NCBI GenBank assembly: GCA_027081115.1
Contig: JALWLD010000057.1
Coordinates: 1 to 64,000, forward strand
Direction: 5' to 3'
Source: Sulfurovum sp.
GTDB taxonomy: Bacteria > Campylobacterota > Campylobacteria > Campylobacterales > Sulfurovaceae
Length of the DNA stretch: 64,000 nt
The translations under genes and the position numbers were made by a program. The notes under the pieces were generated by a model. The model was not told the DNA's origin. It ran no database searches and worked only from the letters and a program-made list of their open reading frames with translations. Shown here one piece after another: positions 8,999 through 19,528 of this stretch (the first letter of the stretch is position 1; each line of letters starts with the position of its first letter).

Positions 8999-11182
8999 AT
9001 GTCAAATTTACCAAAGATCATATGGTCAAAAATTGATGAAGCGCCAGCATTGGCTACTTATTCACTGTTACCAATCGTAAACGCATTTACACAGGCAGCA
9101 GGTGTGACTGTTGAAACATCTGATATCTCACTTGCAGGAAGAGTACTTGCAGCTATGGGAAAAGCAGAAGATCATTTGTCTGAACTTGGGAAAGTAGTTT
9201 TACAACCAGACGGAAACATTATTAAGCTTCCAAATATATCTGCATCAGTAGGGCAGTTAAAAGATTGTATCGCTGAACTTCAAGGTCAGGGATATGATAT
9301 TCCTGATTTCCCTGAAAATCCGGCAAATGCTGAAGAAGAAGCAATTCAAGCTAAATACAGCACTTGTCTTGGTTCAGCGGTTAACCCGGTACTAAGAGAA
9401 GGAAACTCAGATAGAAGAGCTGCAAAAGCAGTTAAGAAATTTGCACAAAACAACCCACACAGACTTAAAGCATTCCCTGAGAATCCAAAGTCTTATGTAG
9501 CACATATGGCTGGTGATGGTGACTTCTATGGAAATGAACAATCAGTGACTATGGACAAAGCACAAAAAGTAACTATTGCTCTGAATGGTTCAGAACTTGC
9601 TACTATTGATGCACTTGAAGGTGAAGTACTTGATGGTACTTTTATGTCTGTTGCTAAACTTAAATCATTCATTGCTAAATCTATTGAAGATGCAAAAGAA
9701 AATGGTGTTTTATGGTCTATTCACCTTAAAGCAACAATGATGAAGATTTCTGACCCAATTATGTTTGGTCACGCATTTACAGTATTCTTCCAGGATGTAT
9801 TTAATAAATATGCAGATGTATTTGCAGAACTTAACGTTAACCCTAACCAAGGTATGTCTGACTTAGAGAAAAAAATTGCCGGTCATGCAAAAGAAGCTGA
9901 AATCAAAGCAGCATTCCAAGCAGTTGTTGAATCTGATAACCCGGAAATTGCAATGGTTGATTCTGACAAAGGAACAACAAACTTTAATGCATCTAACGAT
10001 GTAATTATTGATGCTTCTATGCCTGTAGTGGTAAGAGAAGGTGGTAAACAGTGGAACAGAAATGGTGATGCAGTTGAATGTGTTGCTGTTATTCCTGATT
10101 CTACGTATGCTATGTTCCATGAAGAGATGGTAGCTGACTGTGTTAAAAATGGTCAATACGATGTAACCACTATGGGGTCCATGGCTAACGTTGGTCTTAT
10201 GGCGCAAAAAGCTGAAGAGTATGGTTCTCACCCAACAACTTTTGAACTTTCAGAAGCTGGTACAGTAACGGTAACTGCCGAAGATGGTACAGAGTTAATG
10301 TCATTTGAATGTGAAGCTGGTGATATCTGGAGAATGTCTAGAGCAAAAGATATCCCAATCAAAGACTGGATCAGACTAGCTGTAGAGCGTGGTCAAATTG
10401 AGCAAGTTCCTGTTATCTTCTGGTTAGATGAAAACAGAGCACACGATGCAGAGATGATCAAAAAAGTAAATAAATATCTTCCAGAGTTTAATACAGACGG
10501 ACTGGATATTCAGATCATGAATGTTACAGATGCTACAAGATTTACAAATGCCAGAGTAAGAGAGGGTAAAAATACTATCGCTGTTACCGGTAACGTTCTT
10601 AGAGATCACCTTACAGATATGTACCCGATCTTAGAGCTCGGAACATCTGCTAAAATGCTTTCTATTGTACCTCTTCTAGCTGGTGGTGGTCTTTATGAAA
10701 CCGGTGCTGGTGGATCTGCACCTAAGCATGTTGATCAGTTCTTGGCTGAAGGTCACTTAAGATGGGATTCACTAGGTGAGTTCTTGGCATTGGCTGAGTC
10801 ATTAAGATTTATTGGTCAGAAGCACTCTGATGCGAAGTTGGCTGCATTGACTGCTGCATTGGATGTTGCAAATGAAGGTTACCTAGATAACAACAAAGCA
10901 CCATCAAGAAAATGTGGTGAGCCAGATAATAAAGCCTCCCACTTCTTTGTAGCACAGTATTGGGCTGATGCATTGGCAAATGGTGATGATGCAGAACTCG
11001 CTGCTAAATTTGCACCGGTTGCTAAAGCATTGAAAGAGAACGAAGAGAAGATCATTTCTGAATTGCTTGCAGTTGAAGGTAAAGCACAAGATATCGGTGG
11101 TTATTTCCATCCAAATGACGAGAAAGCAGAGAAGGCAATGAGACCATCTGCAACACTTAACAGCATTATTGATGCTATCTAA
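8999..11182 (+). CDS. icd: Isocitrate dehydrogenase, monomeric type (NADP)
   Basis: A 727-residue monomeric isocitrate dehydrogenase. It interconverts isocitrate with 2-oxoglutarate plus CO2; in the reductive TCA cycle it would run as a carboxylation. The length matches the family (about 740). Recognisable stretches are KIIWSKIDEAPALATYSLLP at the N-terminus, GDGDFYGNEQSVT, DPIMFGHAFTVFF, and RKCGEPDNKASHFFVAQYWA near the C-terminus. The ATG at 8999 follows GAAGGAAC. It is transcribed alone, followed by mdh-fumC, sucCD and oorDABC in the same direction. Confidence 0.97.
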   Translation: MSNLPKIIWSKIDEAPALATYSLLPIVNAFTQAAGVTVETSDISLAGRVLAAMGKAEDHLSELGKVVLQPDGNIIKLPNISASVGQLKDCIAELQGQGYDIPDFPENPANAEEEAIQAKYSTCLGSAVNPVLREGNSDRRAAKAVKKFAQNNPHRLKAFPENPKSYVAHMAGDGDFYGNEQSVTMDKAQKVTIALNGSELATIDALEGEVLDGTFMSVAKLKSFIAKSIEDAKENGVLWSIHLKATMMKISDPIMFGHAFTVFFQDVFNKYADVFAELNVNPNQGMSDLEKKIAGHAKEAEIKAAFQAVVESDNPEIAMVDSDKGTTNFNASNDVIIDASMPVVVREGGKQWNRNGDAVECVAVIPDSTYAMFHEEMVADCVKNGQYDVTTMGSMANVGLMAQKAEEYGSHPTTFELSEAGTVTVTAEDGTELMSFECEAGDIWRMSRAKDIPIKDWIRLAVERGQIEQVPVIFWLDENRAHDAEMIKKVNKYLPEFNTDGLDIQIMNVTDATRFTNARVREGKNTIAVTGNVLRDHLTDMYPILELGTSAKMLSIVPLLAGGGLYETGAGGSAPKHVDQFLAEGHLRWDSLGEFLALAESLRFIGQKHSDAKLAALTAALDVANEGYLDNNKAPSRKCGEPDNKASHFFVAQYWADALANGDDAELAAKFAPVAKALKENEEKIISELLAVEGKAQDIGGYFHPNDEKAEKAMRPSATLNSIIDAI

Positions 11183-11199
11183 GCAGTTTTAGACTGCTT
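11181..11199 (+). terminator. Hairpin at icd stop codon
   Basis: AAGCAGT (11181-11187), loop TTTAG, ACTGCTT (11193-11199) forms a perfect 7-bp stem overlapping the icd stop. Only a short T run follows. A second hairpin, AGAGGG / CCCTCT at 11243-11248 and 11255-11260, stands in the same 282-bp spacer before mdh. Either could slow or end transcription. The rest of the spacer shows no gene. Confidence 0.4.
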
Positions 11200-11464
11200 C
11201 TAACTGCTTTTGTTGTAAAATACGCAAAAGTGGTTTTACTGTAGAGGGAGCTTCCCCTCTCAGTTCTACTCCTTAGAGATAATTATTTCTCTGTTTCACT
11301 TCTTTGTATCTAGTGTAAAAAGATGCACATAGAATGGTTTTGCCTCATGTACCGCAAAGCATAATTGAGTACACAATATTACATTAACGGGTAATGATTT
11401 ATGTTTTGCAAAGAGTATGCACTCTTGACGAGGTATTCTATGATTCTCACAAAAAAGGATTTAA

Positions 11465-12415
11465 ATGAGTAAAGGTAAAAAAGTAGCCATTATTGGTGCG
11501 GGTAATGTTGGTGCGACTGTAGCATATGCACTTGCAATGAAAGGTGTATGTCATGAGATCGTCTTAAGAGATAGAAATGCTGAGATTGCTAAGGGTAAGG
11601 CACTTGACATGTCACAAGCAGCCAATGCGGCAAGAATGCACACCATTGTATCGGTAGCTGAAGATGCTTCAGGTCTTGCTGGGTCAGATGTTGTTGTAAT
11701 TACTGCGGGAAGCCCAAGGCTTCCGGGTATGAGTAGAGATGATCTACTCATGATCAATGCAGAGATCACAAGAGAAGTGGTACAAGATGTAAAAGAATAT
11801 GCACCTAATGCAATTATAATTATGGTTTCCAACCCTTTGGACGTGATGACATATGTGGCACTGAAAACATCTGGTTTCCCTAAGGAGAGAGTTCTTGGTA
11901 TGGCAGGTATTTTGGATTCTGCAAGAATGGCACACTTTATTCATGAGAAGATTGGTTATGGTGCAGGGCAGATCCGTGCTTCAGTTATGGGGGGGCATGG
12001 TGATGATATGGTACCGCTTCCTAAGTTTTCAACAGTTGCAGGTGTACCTTTGACAGATGTATTGGATGAAGAAGATATTCTTGAAGTAGTTGAGAGAACC
12101 AAAGGTGGTGGTGCGGAGATCGTAGGTTACCTGAAAACTGGTTCTGCTTACTATGCACCGGCAAAATCAACCGCTATTATGGTTGAGGCGATCCTCAAAG
12201 ATACTAAGCAGATTCATCCTTGTGCTGTTTACCTTGATGGACACTATGGACACTCTGATGTGGTCTCCGGTGTACCGGTTGCACTGGGTGCAGGTGGTGT
12301 TGAAAAACTTTTTGAAATGACACTTTCAGAAGGACAAAAGAGAAAATTTGCGAAAAGTGTTGACTCTGTCAAAACAATGATAGATGTACTTAAAGAGAAA
12401 AAGTTCTTTGATTAA
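11465..12415 (+). CDS. mdh: Malate dehydrogenase (LDH-like type)
   Basis: A 316-residue NAD-dependent malate dehydrogenase that interconverts malate and oxaloacetate. The Rossmann motif [14 protein letters not shown] is at residues 10-23. The substrate loop carries [13 protein letters not shown], and [18 protein letters not shown] is typical of LDH-like bacterial MDHs. The catalytic His is in [11 protein letters not shown]. The start follows AAAAAGGATTTAA. It overlaps no gene; fumarase begins eleven bases after its stop, so the two are likely an operon running oxaloacetate to fumarate. Confidence 0.97.
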   Translation: MSKGKKVAIIGAGNVGATVAYALAMKGVCHEIVLRDRNAEIAKGKALDMSQAANAARMHTIVSVAEDASGLAGSDVVVITAGSPRLPGMSRDDLLMINAEITREVVQDVKEYAPNAIIIMVSNPLDVMTYVALKTSGFPKERVLGMAGILDSARMAHFIHEKIGYGAGQIRASVMGGHGDDMVPLPKFSTVAGVPLTDVLDEEDILEVVERTKGGGAEIVGYLKTGSAYYAPAKSTAIMVEAILKDTKQIHPCAVYLDGHYGHSDVVSGVPVALGAGGVEKLFEMTLSEGQKRKFAKSVDSVKTMIDVLKEKKFFD

Positions 12416-12425
12416 GGAGAAGATG

Positions 12426-13823
12426 ATGGCATTTAGAATAGAAAAAGATACAATGGGTGAGATGCAGGTTCCTGCAGATAAATATTGGGCAGCACAAACA
12501 CAGCGTTCCGTACAAAACTTTCAGATTGGTATAGAAAAAATGCCTATGGAAGTGGTGTATGGCTTTGCAAATTTGAAAAAAGCCTGTGCATTGGTCAACA
12601 ATGAATTGACACGTCTTGATGATGACAAAACAAATGCCATTGTAGAAGCATGTGATACCGTACTAGCTGGAGAACTTGATGATAATTTTCCTTTAGTAGT
12701 ATGGCAGACAGGTTCAGGTACACAGTCAAATATGAATATGAACGAAGTAGTTGCCAACAAAGCAACTGAAGTACTCGGAGGGGACTTTACCAAAGAGCAC
12801 CTTGTGCACCCTAATGATGATGTGAATAAAGGACAGAGCTCAAATGACACTTACCCAACAGGTATGCGTATTGCAGAAGTGGTTGCCGTAACAGACAACC
12901 TTATTCCTGCATTGAATCAACTCAAAGATACACTTGAAGCGAAGTCAAAAGCATTTTCTGATGTAGTAAAGATCGGTAGAACACACTTACAAGATGCTAC
13001 ACCATTGACATTGGGGCAAGAATTAAGTGGATATGTAGCGATGCTTGAGACAAACCTTAAACAGATCAATGATGCATTGGTATATTGTAGAGAGTTGGCT
13101 ATCGGTGGTACAGCTGTAGGTACAGGGTTAAATTCACACCCTGAATTTTCCCAAAGGGTAGCAACACAGTTAAATAGATTTATGCCTAAGAACTATGGTT
13201 TTGTCTCTCAGCCAAATAAATTTCATGCTTTAACCGGACATGATGCTGAAGTTGTGCTCTCCGGGGCACTTAAAGCTTTAGCGGCAAACCTTATGAAAAT
13301 CGCCAATGATGTACGTTGGTTGGCTTCTGGTCCTCGTTGTGGTCTCGGAGAGATCGAAATACCAGCCAATGAACCGGGTTCATCCATTATGCCAGGTAAA
13401 GTGAATCCAACACAAGCTGAAGCAATTACTATGGTAGCTGTACAAGTTATGGGTAATGATGCAGCAGTTGGTTTTGCCGCATCTCAAGGAAATTTTGAAC
13501 TTAATGTATTTAAACCGGTCATTGCCTATAATATTTTACAATCGGTAAGACTTTTGGCTGACTCAATGAGAAGTTTTGATACAAACTGTGCTGTAGGTAT
13601 TGAACCAATTGAAGCAAATATTACAAAATTTTTGAATGACTCATTGATGCTTGTAACTGCATTGAACCCATTCATCGGATATGAAAATGCTGCCAAGATT
13701 GCCAAAACAGCACATGCTAACGGGACTACACTGAAAGAAGAAGCGGTAGCACTAGGGCTCATGAGTGCTGAAGATTTTGATAAGAATGTCAAACCAGAAG
13801 AGATGATTGCTCCCAAGGCGTAA
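12426..13823 (+). CDS. fumC: Fumarate hydratase, class II
   Basis: A 465-residue class II (iron-free, homotetrameric) fumarase, close to the usual 460-470. Visible motifs are [11 protein letters not shown] at the N-terminus, [21 protein letters not shown] with the catalytic His region, and the superfamily signature [11 protein letters not shown]. There are two adjacent ATGs (12423, 12426); the second is six bases from GGAG and is preferred. Some autotrophic Campylobacterota use class I iron-sulfur fumarase, so the class II form here is worth noting. Cotranscribed with mdh. Confidence 0.96.
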   Translation: MAFRIEKDTMGEMQVPADKYWAAQTQRSVQNFQIGIEKMPMEVVYGFANLKKACALVNNELTRLDDDKTNAIVEACDTVLAGELDDNFPLVVWQTGSGTQSNMNMNEVVANKATEVLGGDFTKEHLVHPNDDVNKGQSSNDTYPTGMRIAEVVAVTDNLIPALNQLKDTLEAKSKAFSDVVKIGRTHLQDATPLTLGQELSGYVAMLETNLKQINDALVYCRELAIGGTAVGTGLNSHPEFSQRVATQLNRFMPKNYGFVSQPNKFHALTGHDAEVVLSGALKALAANLMKIANDVRWLASGPRCGLGEIEIPANEPGSSIMPGKVNPTQAEAITMVAVQVMGNDAAVGFAASQGNFELNVFKPVIAYNILQSVRLLADSMRSFDTNCAVGIEPIEANITKFLNDSLMLVTALNPFIGYENAAKIAKTAHANGTTLKEEAVALGLMSAEDFDKNVKPEEMIAPKA

Positions 13824-13840
13824 TCTTTAAAAAATTACCA

Positions 13841-13865
13841 AAGGTAGCACCTTGCTGCCTTTTTT
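13841..13865 (+). terminator. Rho-independent terminator after fumC
   Basis: AAGGTAGCA (13841-13849), loop CCT, TGCTGCCTT (13853-13861) forms a 9-bp stem with one G.U pair, running into a T tract ending at 13865. It sits 18 bases after the fumC stop. The remaining spacer to sucC (to 13998) shows no gene. Confidence 0.85.
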
Positions 13866-13998
13866 CTCCAAAACCTTAAAAAACTGTGTAGATATTTAAC
13901 ACTTTCATTAAATCACTCCTAATAATAATTCAATTAACCATTTATTATCGTACAAAGCTCTATAATAAAAGCAACTTATTGTAAAAAAAGGAGACTTT

Positions 13999-15171
13999 GT
14001 GAATATACATGAATATCAGGCAAAACAGATTTTCAAAAAGTATGGCATACCAACACCAAAAGGTATTATGGTAGAGAGTGTTAAAGATGCAGTGATCGCT
14101 GCTCAAGAGCTAGGCGGTCCTATCTGGGTTGTAAAAGCACAGATCCATGCAGGTGGACGTGGACTTGGTGGTGGTGTAAAGCTTGCTAAGTCTTTAGATG
14201 AAGTAGAAAAACTTGCAAATGAGATTCTTGGAATGACTTTGGTAACACACCAGACAGGACCAGAGGGTAAACTGGTTCAGAAACTTTATATTGAAGATGG
14301 AGCAGATATTCAGGCTGAGTATTATCTTTCTGTTGTACTTGACAGAAAACTTGAAATGCCATTGATCATGGCTTCAACTGAAGGTGGTATGAACATTGAA
14401 GATGTGGCTGAAAATACACCTGAAAAGATTGTAACAGTTCCTGTAGATCCAGCTGTTGGTTTTATGAGTTTCCATGGCCGTGAATTGGCATTTGGCCTTG
14501 GTCTGATTGATAAAGATGAACAAAAGAATATGATCAGACTGGCATCTAAACTCTATAAACTCTATATGGACAATGATGCAGAGATGATCGAGATAAACCC
14601 GCTTATCAAGACTGGTAAGGGTGAGTTCATGGCGCTTGACGGTAAAATGGGATTCGATAACTCTGCGCTTGGAAGACACCCGGAAATTGCAGCAATGCGT
14701 GATCTTTCAGAAGAAGATCCTGATGAAGTTGAAGCAGCAAAGTATGGTCTTTCTTATGTAGCACTTGATGGTGAGATCGGTTGTATGGTAAATGGTGCAG
14801 GACTTGCTATGGGTACAATGGATACAATCAACCATATGGGTGGAACACCTGCGAACTTCCTTGATGTGGGTGGTTCAGCAAATGCTGAAACAGTGGCAAA
14901 AGGATTTGAGATCATTCTTAAAAATCCAAAAGTAAAAGCGATTTTTGTAAATATATTTGGAGGTATCGTCCGTTGTGATCGTATTGCCAATGGTATTATT
15001 GAAGCGACAAAAATCACAGATGTGAATGTTCCTGTTATTGTTCGTCTTGATGGTACAAATGCACCAGAAGCAGCAGAAATTCTTAAAAATGCAAACATTG
15101 CAAACCTTATTGTTGGTGATGATCTTGGTGATGGTGCAGCAAAAGCAGTAGAAGCTGCGGCAAAAGCGTAA
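13999..15171 (+). CDS. sucC: Succinyl-CoA synthetase beta subunit (ADP-forming)
   Basis: The ATP-grasp subunit, 390 residues, which activates succinate with CoA together with SucD. The N-terminus MNIHEYQAKQIFKKYGIPTP is diagnostic. GGRGLGGGVKLAK is part of the ATP-grasp nucleotide site, and NIFGGIVRCD is the conserved C-terminal domain loop. The start codon is GTG at 13999, eight bases after AAAGGAG. sucD begins thirteen bases after the stop. In reductive TCA the enzyme makes succinyl-CoA for the Oor complex downstream. Confidence 0.98.
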   Translation: MNIHEYQAKQIFKKYGIPTPKGIMVESVKDAVIAAQELGGPIWVVKAQIHAGGRGLGGGVKLAKSLDEVEKLANEILGMTLVTHQTGPEGKLVQKLYIEDGADIQAEYYLSVVLDRKLEMPLIMASTEGGMNIEDVAENTPEKIVTVPVDPAVGFMSFHGRELAFGLGLIDKDEQKNMIRLASKLYKLYMDNDAEMIEINPLIKTGKGEFMALDGKMGFDNSALGRHPEIAAMRDLSEEDPDEVEAAKYGLSYVALDGEIGCMVNGAGLAMGTMDTINHMGGTPANFLDVGGSANAETVAKGFEIILKNPKVKAIFVNIFGGIVRCDRIANGIIEATKITDVNVPVIVRLDGTNAPEAAEILKNANIANLIVGDDLGDGAAKAVEAAAKA

Positions 15172-15183
15172 GGGAGTATATAG

Positions 15184-16056
15184 ATGTCTATTTTAGTAAA
15201 TAAAGATACAAAAGTAATTGTTCAAGGTTTTACAGGTAAAGAGGGAAGCTTCCATGCGGAGCAGTGTATTGATTACGGTACGAATATCGTAGGTGGTGTT
15301 ACGCCAAACAAAGGCGGTCAGACACACTTGAATAAGCCGGTATTCAATACCGTGAAAGAGGCTGTAGCTACTACAGGTGCTACAGTTTCTATGATCTTTG
15401 TTCCACCAGCATTTGTAGGTGATGCAGTGATGGAAGCAGCTGAAGCAGGCATTGAACTTGCAGTAATTATTACTGAAGGTGCACCGGTGAAAGATATGCA
15501 GGCTGCTAAAGCACATGCAACAAAGCATGGTATGATGACCATTGGACCAAACTGTCCAGGTGTCATTACTGCTGAAGAGTGCAAGATAGGAATCATGCCA
15601 GGTATGATCTTCAAAAAAGGAAATGTAGGGCTTATCTCTAAATCCGGTACATTGACTTACGAAGGTGCAAACCAGGTATGTAATGAAGGTTATGGTATCA
15701 CCACAGCTGTTGGTATTGGTGGAGACCCGATCATCGGTCTTTCATACAAGCAGATTCTTCCAATGTTTGAAGCAGATCCGGATACTGAATGTATCGTAAT
15801 GATCGGTGAGATTGGTGGAGATCTTGAGATCCAAGCGGCTAAACTTATCAAAGAGCAGATCACTAAACCAGTGGTTGCATTTATTGCAGGACAGACTGCA
15901 CCTAAAGGTAAAACAATGGGTCACGCAGGTGCAATTGTTTCGGGCTCTGCAGGTACAGCAAAAGAGAAGATGGAAGCACTTGAAGCAGCTGGTGTAAAAG
16001 TAGTTGTTTCTCCTGCCGAGATTGGTAAAGCAGTAAAAGAAGTACTTTCTAAATAA
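15184..16056 (+). CDS. sucD: Succinyl-CoA synthetase alpha subunit
   Basis: A 290-residue CoA-binding subunit. The N-terminal CoA-binding Rossmann region contains [35 protein letters not shown] is the family signature. The phosphorylated active-site His lies in GHAGAIVSG near residue 245. It forms an operon with sucC and is followed by a strong terminator. Confidence 0.98.
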   Translation: MSILVNKDTKVIVQGFTGKEGSFHAEQCIDYGTNIVGGVTPNKGGQTHLNKPVFNTVKEAVATTGATVSMIFVPPAFVGDAVMEAAEAGIELAVIITEGAPVKDMQAAKAHATKHGMMTIGPNCPGVITAEECKIGIMPGMIFKKGNVGLISKSGTLTYEGANQVCNEGYGITTAVGIGGDPIIGLSYKQILPMFEADPDTECIVMIGEIGGDLEIQAAKLIKEQITKPVVAFIAGQTAPKGKTMGHAGAIVSGSAGTAKEKMEALEAAGVKVVVSPAEIGKAVKEVLSK

Positions 16057-16072
16057 TTACTTTTTTGACACA

Positions 16073-16108
16073 GAGGAGGCTTTTTGGCTTCCTCCCTCTC
16101 TCTTTTTT
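16073..16108 (+). terminator. Rho-independent terminator after sucD
   Basis: GAGGAGGC (16073-16080), a TTTTTG loop and GCTTCCTC (16087-16094) form an 8-bp stem with one G.U pair. A T6 run ends at 16108. The remaining spacer to oorD (16109-16327) is AT-rich with no gene visible. Confidence 0.85.
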
Positions 16109-16327
16109 ATTCAACTCTACACACTATAAATTCTATCTAATCTATATTTTAATACTTATTGTCATTATAGTAAAATAGTAAAGAAATTTGTTGCTTCAAA
16201 TGGTAACAACCACACTTATACTGCCAATAATTCCTGCTTATTTATACCCACATTATTAAAAGTAAGCTATTCTATTTCTAGTGAATAGTAAAACTCACGT
16301 AATATTATTAAAAGAAAAGGGGAAACA

Positions 16328-16663
16328 ATGTCAACAATAATGACAGCTCCAGCTAATACTCCAGTATGGGTAAATACAGCTAGATGTAAAGCTTGTGACA
16401 TTTGTGTGGACGCATGTCCTGCAGGTGTCCTTTCTATGAAAGCAGATCCACATTCAACATTGGGTGCAAATATTGAAATTGTTATGCCAGATGCATGTAT
16501 CGGGTGTAACGAGTGTGAACTTTCATGTCCAGACTTTGCTATTTATGTAGCAGAGAAGAAAGAGTTTAAATTTGCGAAGTTAACAGATGCTGCGAAAGCA
16601 AGACAAGAAGCAATTGAAGCAAATGGGTATAGATTACCAGAAGATTATAAGGAGGCTAACTAA
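16328..16663 (+). CDS. oorD: 2-oxoglutarate:acceptor oxidoreductase, ferredoxin-like delta subunit
   Basis: A 111-residue ferredoxin subunit. It carries two 4Fe-4S motifs, CKACDICVDACP (about 21-32) and CIGCNECELSCP (about 59-70), which pass electrons between the TPP site and ferredoxin. It is the first gene of a tight four-gene operon in the order D-A-B-C known from Campylobacterota. Its TAA overlaps the ATG of oorA by one base, indicating translational coupling. The start follows AAAAGGGGAAACA. Confidence 0.95.
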   Translation: MSTIMTAPANTPVWVNTARCKACDICVDACPAGVLSMKADPHSTLGANIEIVMPDACIGCNECELSCPDFAIYVAEKKEFKFAKLTDAAKARQEAIEANGYRLPEDYKEAN

Positions 16664-17832
16664 TGGCTGCAGGTGGAGATAACGTCGTAATTAAAGACGG
16701 CAAAAGAGAAGTAGTAATGCCAGGTAACCACTTGGCGGCATTAGCCGCTGTTGATAGTGGTTGTATGTTCTTTGGTGGATACCCTATTACACCATCAACG
16801 GAAGTAATGGAGTATATTTCAGATATTCTTCCTGCTGTTGGTGGGACATGTATCCAAATGGAAGATGAGATCGCAGGTGTTGCCGTTGCAACAGGTGCAT
16901 CAATGTCCGGTGTTCGTTCTATGACAGCAACATCAGGACCTGGTATCTCACTTAAAGCTGAAAACCTTGGTCTTGCACAAATGGCTGAAGTACCATTGGT
17001 TGTTGTAAACGTAATGAGAGGGGGACCTTCAACAGGTCTTCCAACTCGTGTTGCACAAGGTGATATTGCTCAGGCAAAGAACCCGTCTCACGGAGATTAC
17101 AAGTCAATTGCACTATGTGCAGGTACATTGGCAGAGTGTTATACTGAAACAGTAAGAGCATTTAACCTAGCTGACAGATTTATGCAGCCGGTATTTGTAC
17201 TTCTTGATGCAACACTTGGTCTTATGCATGCAAAAGCTATACTTCCTACAGTAGAAGAAGTAAAAGCAGGAATTGTACCAAGAAAGAAATTTGAAGGTGC
17301 TCCTGAAGATTACAGACCATATGGTGTAGCACAGGATGAAGCAGCAGTATTGAACCCAATGTTCCAAGGGTATAGATATCACTTTACAGGTCTTCATCAT
17401 GATGCTATGGGATTCCCAACAGAAGAGATTGAAACTTGTAGATTACTTATTGACAGACTTTTCCAAAAAGTTGATGCACACAGAGATGAAATTGAACTGA
17501 ATGAAGAGTTTATGGTAGATGATGCCGATATACTTCTTATTGGTTATGGTTCAGCCTCACTTGCTATTAAAGAAGCAGTGGTAAGACTTAGAGAAGATGG
17601 TATCAAAGCTGGGATGTTCAGACCTATTACTATGTGGCCAAGTCCAGAAGAGAGAATGAATGAACTAGGAAAACAGTTCAAAAATGTACTTTCTATTGAA
17701 CTGAACCAAGGTCAATACCTAGAAGAGATCCAAAGATGTATGGGAAGAAGAGATATTCATAAACTTGTGAAAACAAATGGACGTCCTTTCTCACCTGCTG
17801 ATATTATTGCAAAAGTTAAGGAGGTATTTTAG
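16663..17832 (+). CDS. oorA: 2-oxoglutarate:acceptor oxidoreductase alpha subunit
   Basis: A 389-residue subunit of the oxygen-sensitive enzyme that reductively carboxylates succinyl-CoA to 2-oxoglutarate (or the reverse), the key rTCA carbon-fixing step. GGYPITPSTEVMEYI near residue 38 is the conserved alpha-subunit pyrimidine-domain motif, and TATSGPGISLKAE follows. The C-terminal half has a transketolase-C-like region (LIGYGSASLAIKEAV). It is coupled to oorD upstream, and oorB starts two bases after the stop. Confidence 0.97.
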   Translation: MAAGGDNVVIKDGKREVVMPGNHLAALAAVDSGCMFFGGYPITPSTEVMEYISDILPAVGGTCIQMEDEIAGVAVATGASMSGVRSMTATSGPGISLKAENLGLAQMAEVPLVVVNVMRGGPSTGLPTRVAQGDIAQAKNPSHGDYKSIALCAGTLAECYTETVRAFNLADRFMQPVFVLLDATLGLMHAKAILPTVEEVKAGIVPRKKFEGAPEDYRPYGVAQDEAAVLNPMFQGYRYHFTGLHHDAMGFPTEEIETCRLLIDRLFQKVDAHRDEIELNEEFMVDDADILLIGYGSASLAIKEAVVRLREDGIKAGMFRPITMWPSPEERMNELGKQFKNVLSIELNQGQYLEEIQRCMGRRDIHKLVKTNGRPFSPADIIAKVKEVF

Positions 17833-17834
17833 TC

Positions 17835-18692
17835 ATGGCATTTAACTACGATGGATACTTAAGAATGGAAAAAATGCCAACACTATGGTGTTGGGGATGT
17901 GGAGACGGAATCGTCTTGAAAGCATTTGTTAGAGCAGTAGACTCTTTAGGATATAACAAAGATGACGTATGTGTAGTTTCAGGTATTGGATGTTCAGGAA
18001 GATTCTCTTCTTATGTTGATTTCAATACAATCCACACAACACACGGTAGAACTATTGCTTTTGCAACAGGTGTAAAGCTTGCTAACCCTACGAAAAAAGT
18101 AGTTGTTGTTACTGGTGACGGTGATGCATTTGCAATTGGTGGTAACCACACAATTCATGGTGCTAGAAGAAACATCGATATGACTATGATTGTTATCCAG
18201 AACTTTATTTATGGTCTGACTAACTCTCAAACTTCTCCTACTACACCACAGGGTATGTGGACAGTAACACAGAAGATTGGTAACATTGACCCGACTTTTG
18301 ATGCATGTAAGTTACTTCAATCAGCAGGTGCAACTTTTGTGGCACGTGAGTCAGTAACAAAGCCTAAAAAACTTGAGAAGATCTTCAAGCAAGCACTTGA
18401 GCATAAAGGTTTCTCTTATGTAGATGCATTGACTAACTGTCACGTAAACCTTGGTCGTAAAAACAAAATGGTTGCAGCTATGGATACACTTGACTGGATC
18501 GATAGTATTACAACAACTAAGAAGAAATGGGATGAACTTCCTGAAGAAGAGAAAATGAATTTACTTCCAACAGGTGTTTTACATCAAGATGAGACAAAAA
18601 GAGAGTATTGTGATGCTTACCAAATGGTAATAGATGCACACCAAGGTAAACGTGGAAAAATCACACAAGATGATTTTGATAAAAAGATATAA
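17835..18692 (+). CDS. oorB: 2-oxoglutarate:acceptor oxidoreductase beta subunit (TPP-binding)
   Basis: A 285-residue thiamine-diphosphate-binding subunit. CWGCGDGIVLKAF near residue 18 and SGIGCSGRFSSYVD supply conserved cysteines. The TPP/Mg motif GDGDAFAIGGNHTIHGARRN ends with the expected Asn region. Position and length fit OorB. It lies between oorA and oorC with minimal spacing and AAGGAGG upstream of the start. Confidence 0.97.
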   Translation: MAFNYDGYLRMEKMPTLWCWGCGDGIVLKAFVRAVDSLGYNKDDVCVVSGIGCSGRFSSYVDFNTIHTTHGRTIAFATGVKLANPTKKVVVVTGDGDAFAIGGNHTIHGARRNIDMTMIVIQNFIYGLTNSQTSPTTPQGMWTVTQKIGNIDPTFDACKLLQSAGATFVARESVTKPKKLEKIFKQALEHKGFSYVDALTNCHVNLGRKNKMVAAMDTLDWIDSITTTKKKWDELPEEEKMNLLPTGVLHQDETKREYCDAYQMVIDAHQGKRGKITQDDFDKKI

Positions 18693-18703
18693 GGAGATAC
18701 ACA

Positions 18704-19267
18704 ATGAGTACTAGAACAGTAATGAGATTTACGGGTGTTGGTGGACAGGGTGTACTTCTTGCAGGGACTATTTTTGCATCAGCAAAAATAAACCAAGGTG
18801 GTTTCGGAATGAAAACAGCAACTTATACATCACAAGTACGTGGTGGTGCAACGGTTGTTGATATTCAACTTGATGATAATGAAATTTGGTACCCATATGC
18901 GATCGATGGTCAAATTGACTTTATGCTTTCTGTTGCTGATGTTTCTTATCAGCAATTTAAAGTTGGTGTACGTGAAGGAGGAACTATTGTTGTAGATCCA
19001 AACCTTGTACATCCTACAGATGAAGATAGAAAGAAATGGAATATTGTTGAAATATCTATTATTACTATTGCAAAAGAAGAAGTAAAACTTGTACTTACTC
19101 AATCTGTTGTTGCATTGGCAATTGCCAATACATATACACATGCGATTGAAGATCAGCTATTGGTAGATACAATGCTTGCAGCTGTTCCTGAGAGATTCCA
19201 TGCGCCAAACAAATTGGCATATGAATTGGGTCAGAAATATGCAAAAGAAGCGATAGCAAAAGCATAA
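18704..19267 (+). CDS. oorC: 2-oxoglutarate:acceptor oxidoreductase gamma subunit
   Basis: A 187-residue gamma subunit with the family opening FTGVGGQGVLLAGTIFASA and the SQVRGG motif, which contacts the alpha subunit and CoA (family knowledge). It is the last gene of the oor operon. A hairpin lies in the spacer before rnpB (19293-19300 with 19318-19325, with an inner TGTTCA/TGGACA stem), but without a T run. Confidence 0.96.
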   Translation: MSTRTVMRFTGVGGQGVLLAGTIFASAKINQGGFGMKTATYTSQVRGGATVVDIQLDDNEIWYPYAIDGQIDFMLSVADVSYQQFKVGVREGGTIVVDPNLVHPTDEDRKKWNIVEISIITIAKEEVKLVLTQSVVALAIANTYTHAIEDQLLVDTMLAAVPERFHAPNKLAYELGQKYAKEAIAKA

Positions 19268-19515
19268 GCTTTTTTCGCTACATTTCTGGATGATGGAGTT
19301 GTTCATTTATGGACATAAACTCCATTGTCCCAATAGTCAATCTACAAAAATTAAATAGCTTACTTATTAAGTTATTCTCTGAAAAATTCAAAACTTATTT
19401 TTACTTATCCTATAAAATATAATTAGTCGTATAATTCTACTCTTGAAGTAATTATAGTAATTGTGTAGTTTTTTTGCTTTGTTGAAAAAGTATTCCTTTT
19501 AATAAATATCTATGC

Positions 19516-19521
19516 TATAAT
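19516..19521 (+). promoter_or_regulatory. rnpB -10 promoter element
   Basis: A consensus TATAAT at 19516-19521 stands seven bases before the predicted 5' end of the RNase P RNA. There is no good -35 box at 17-bp spacing. The spacing supports the transcript start at about 19528-19529. Confidence 0.75.
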
Positions 19522-19528
19522 CCGATTT

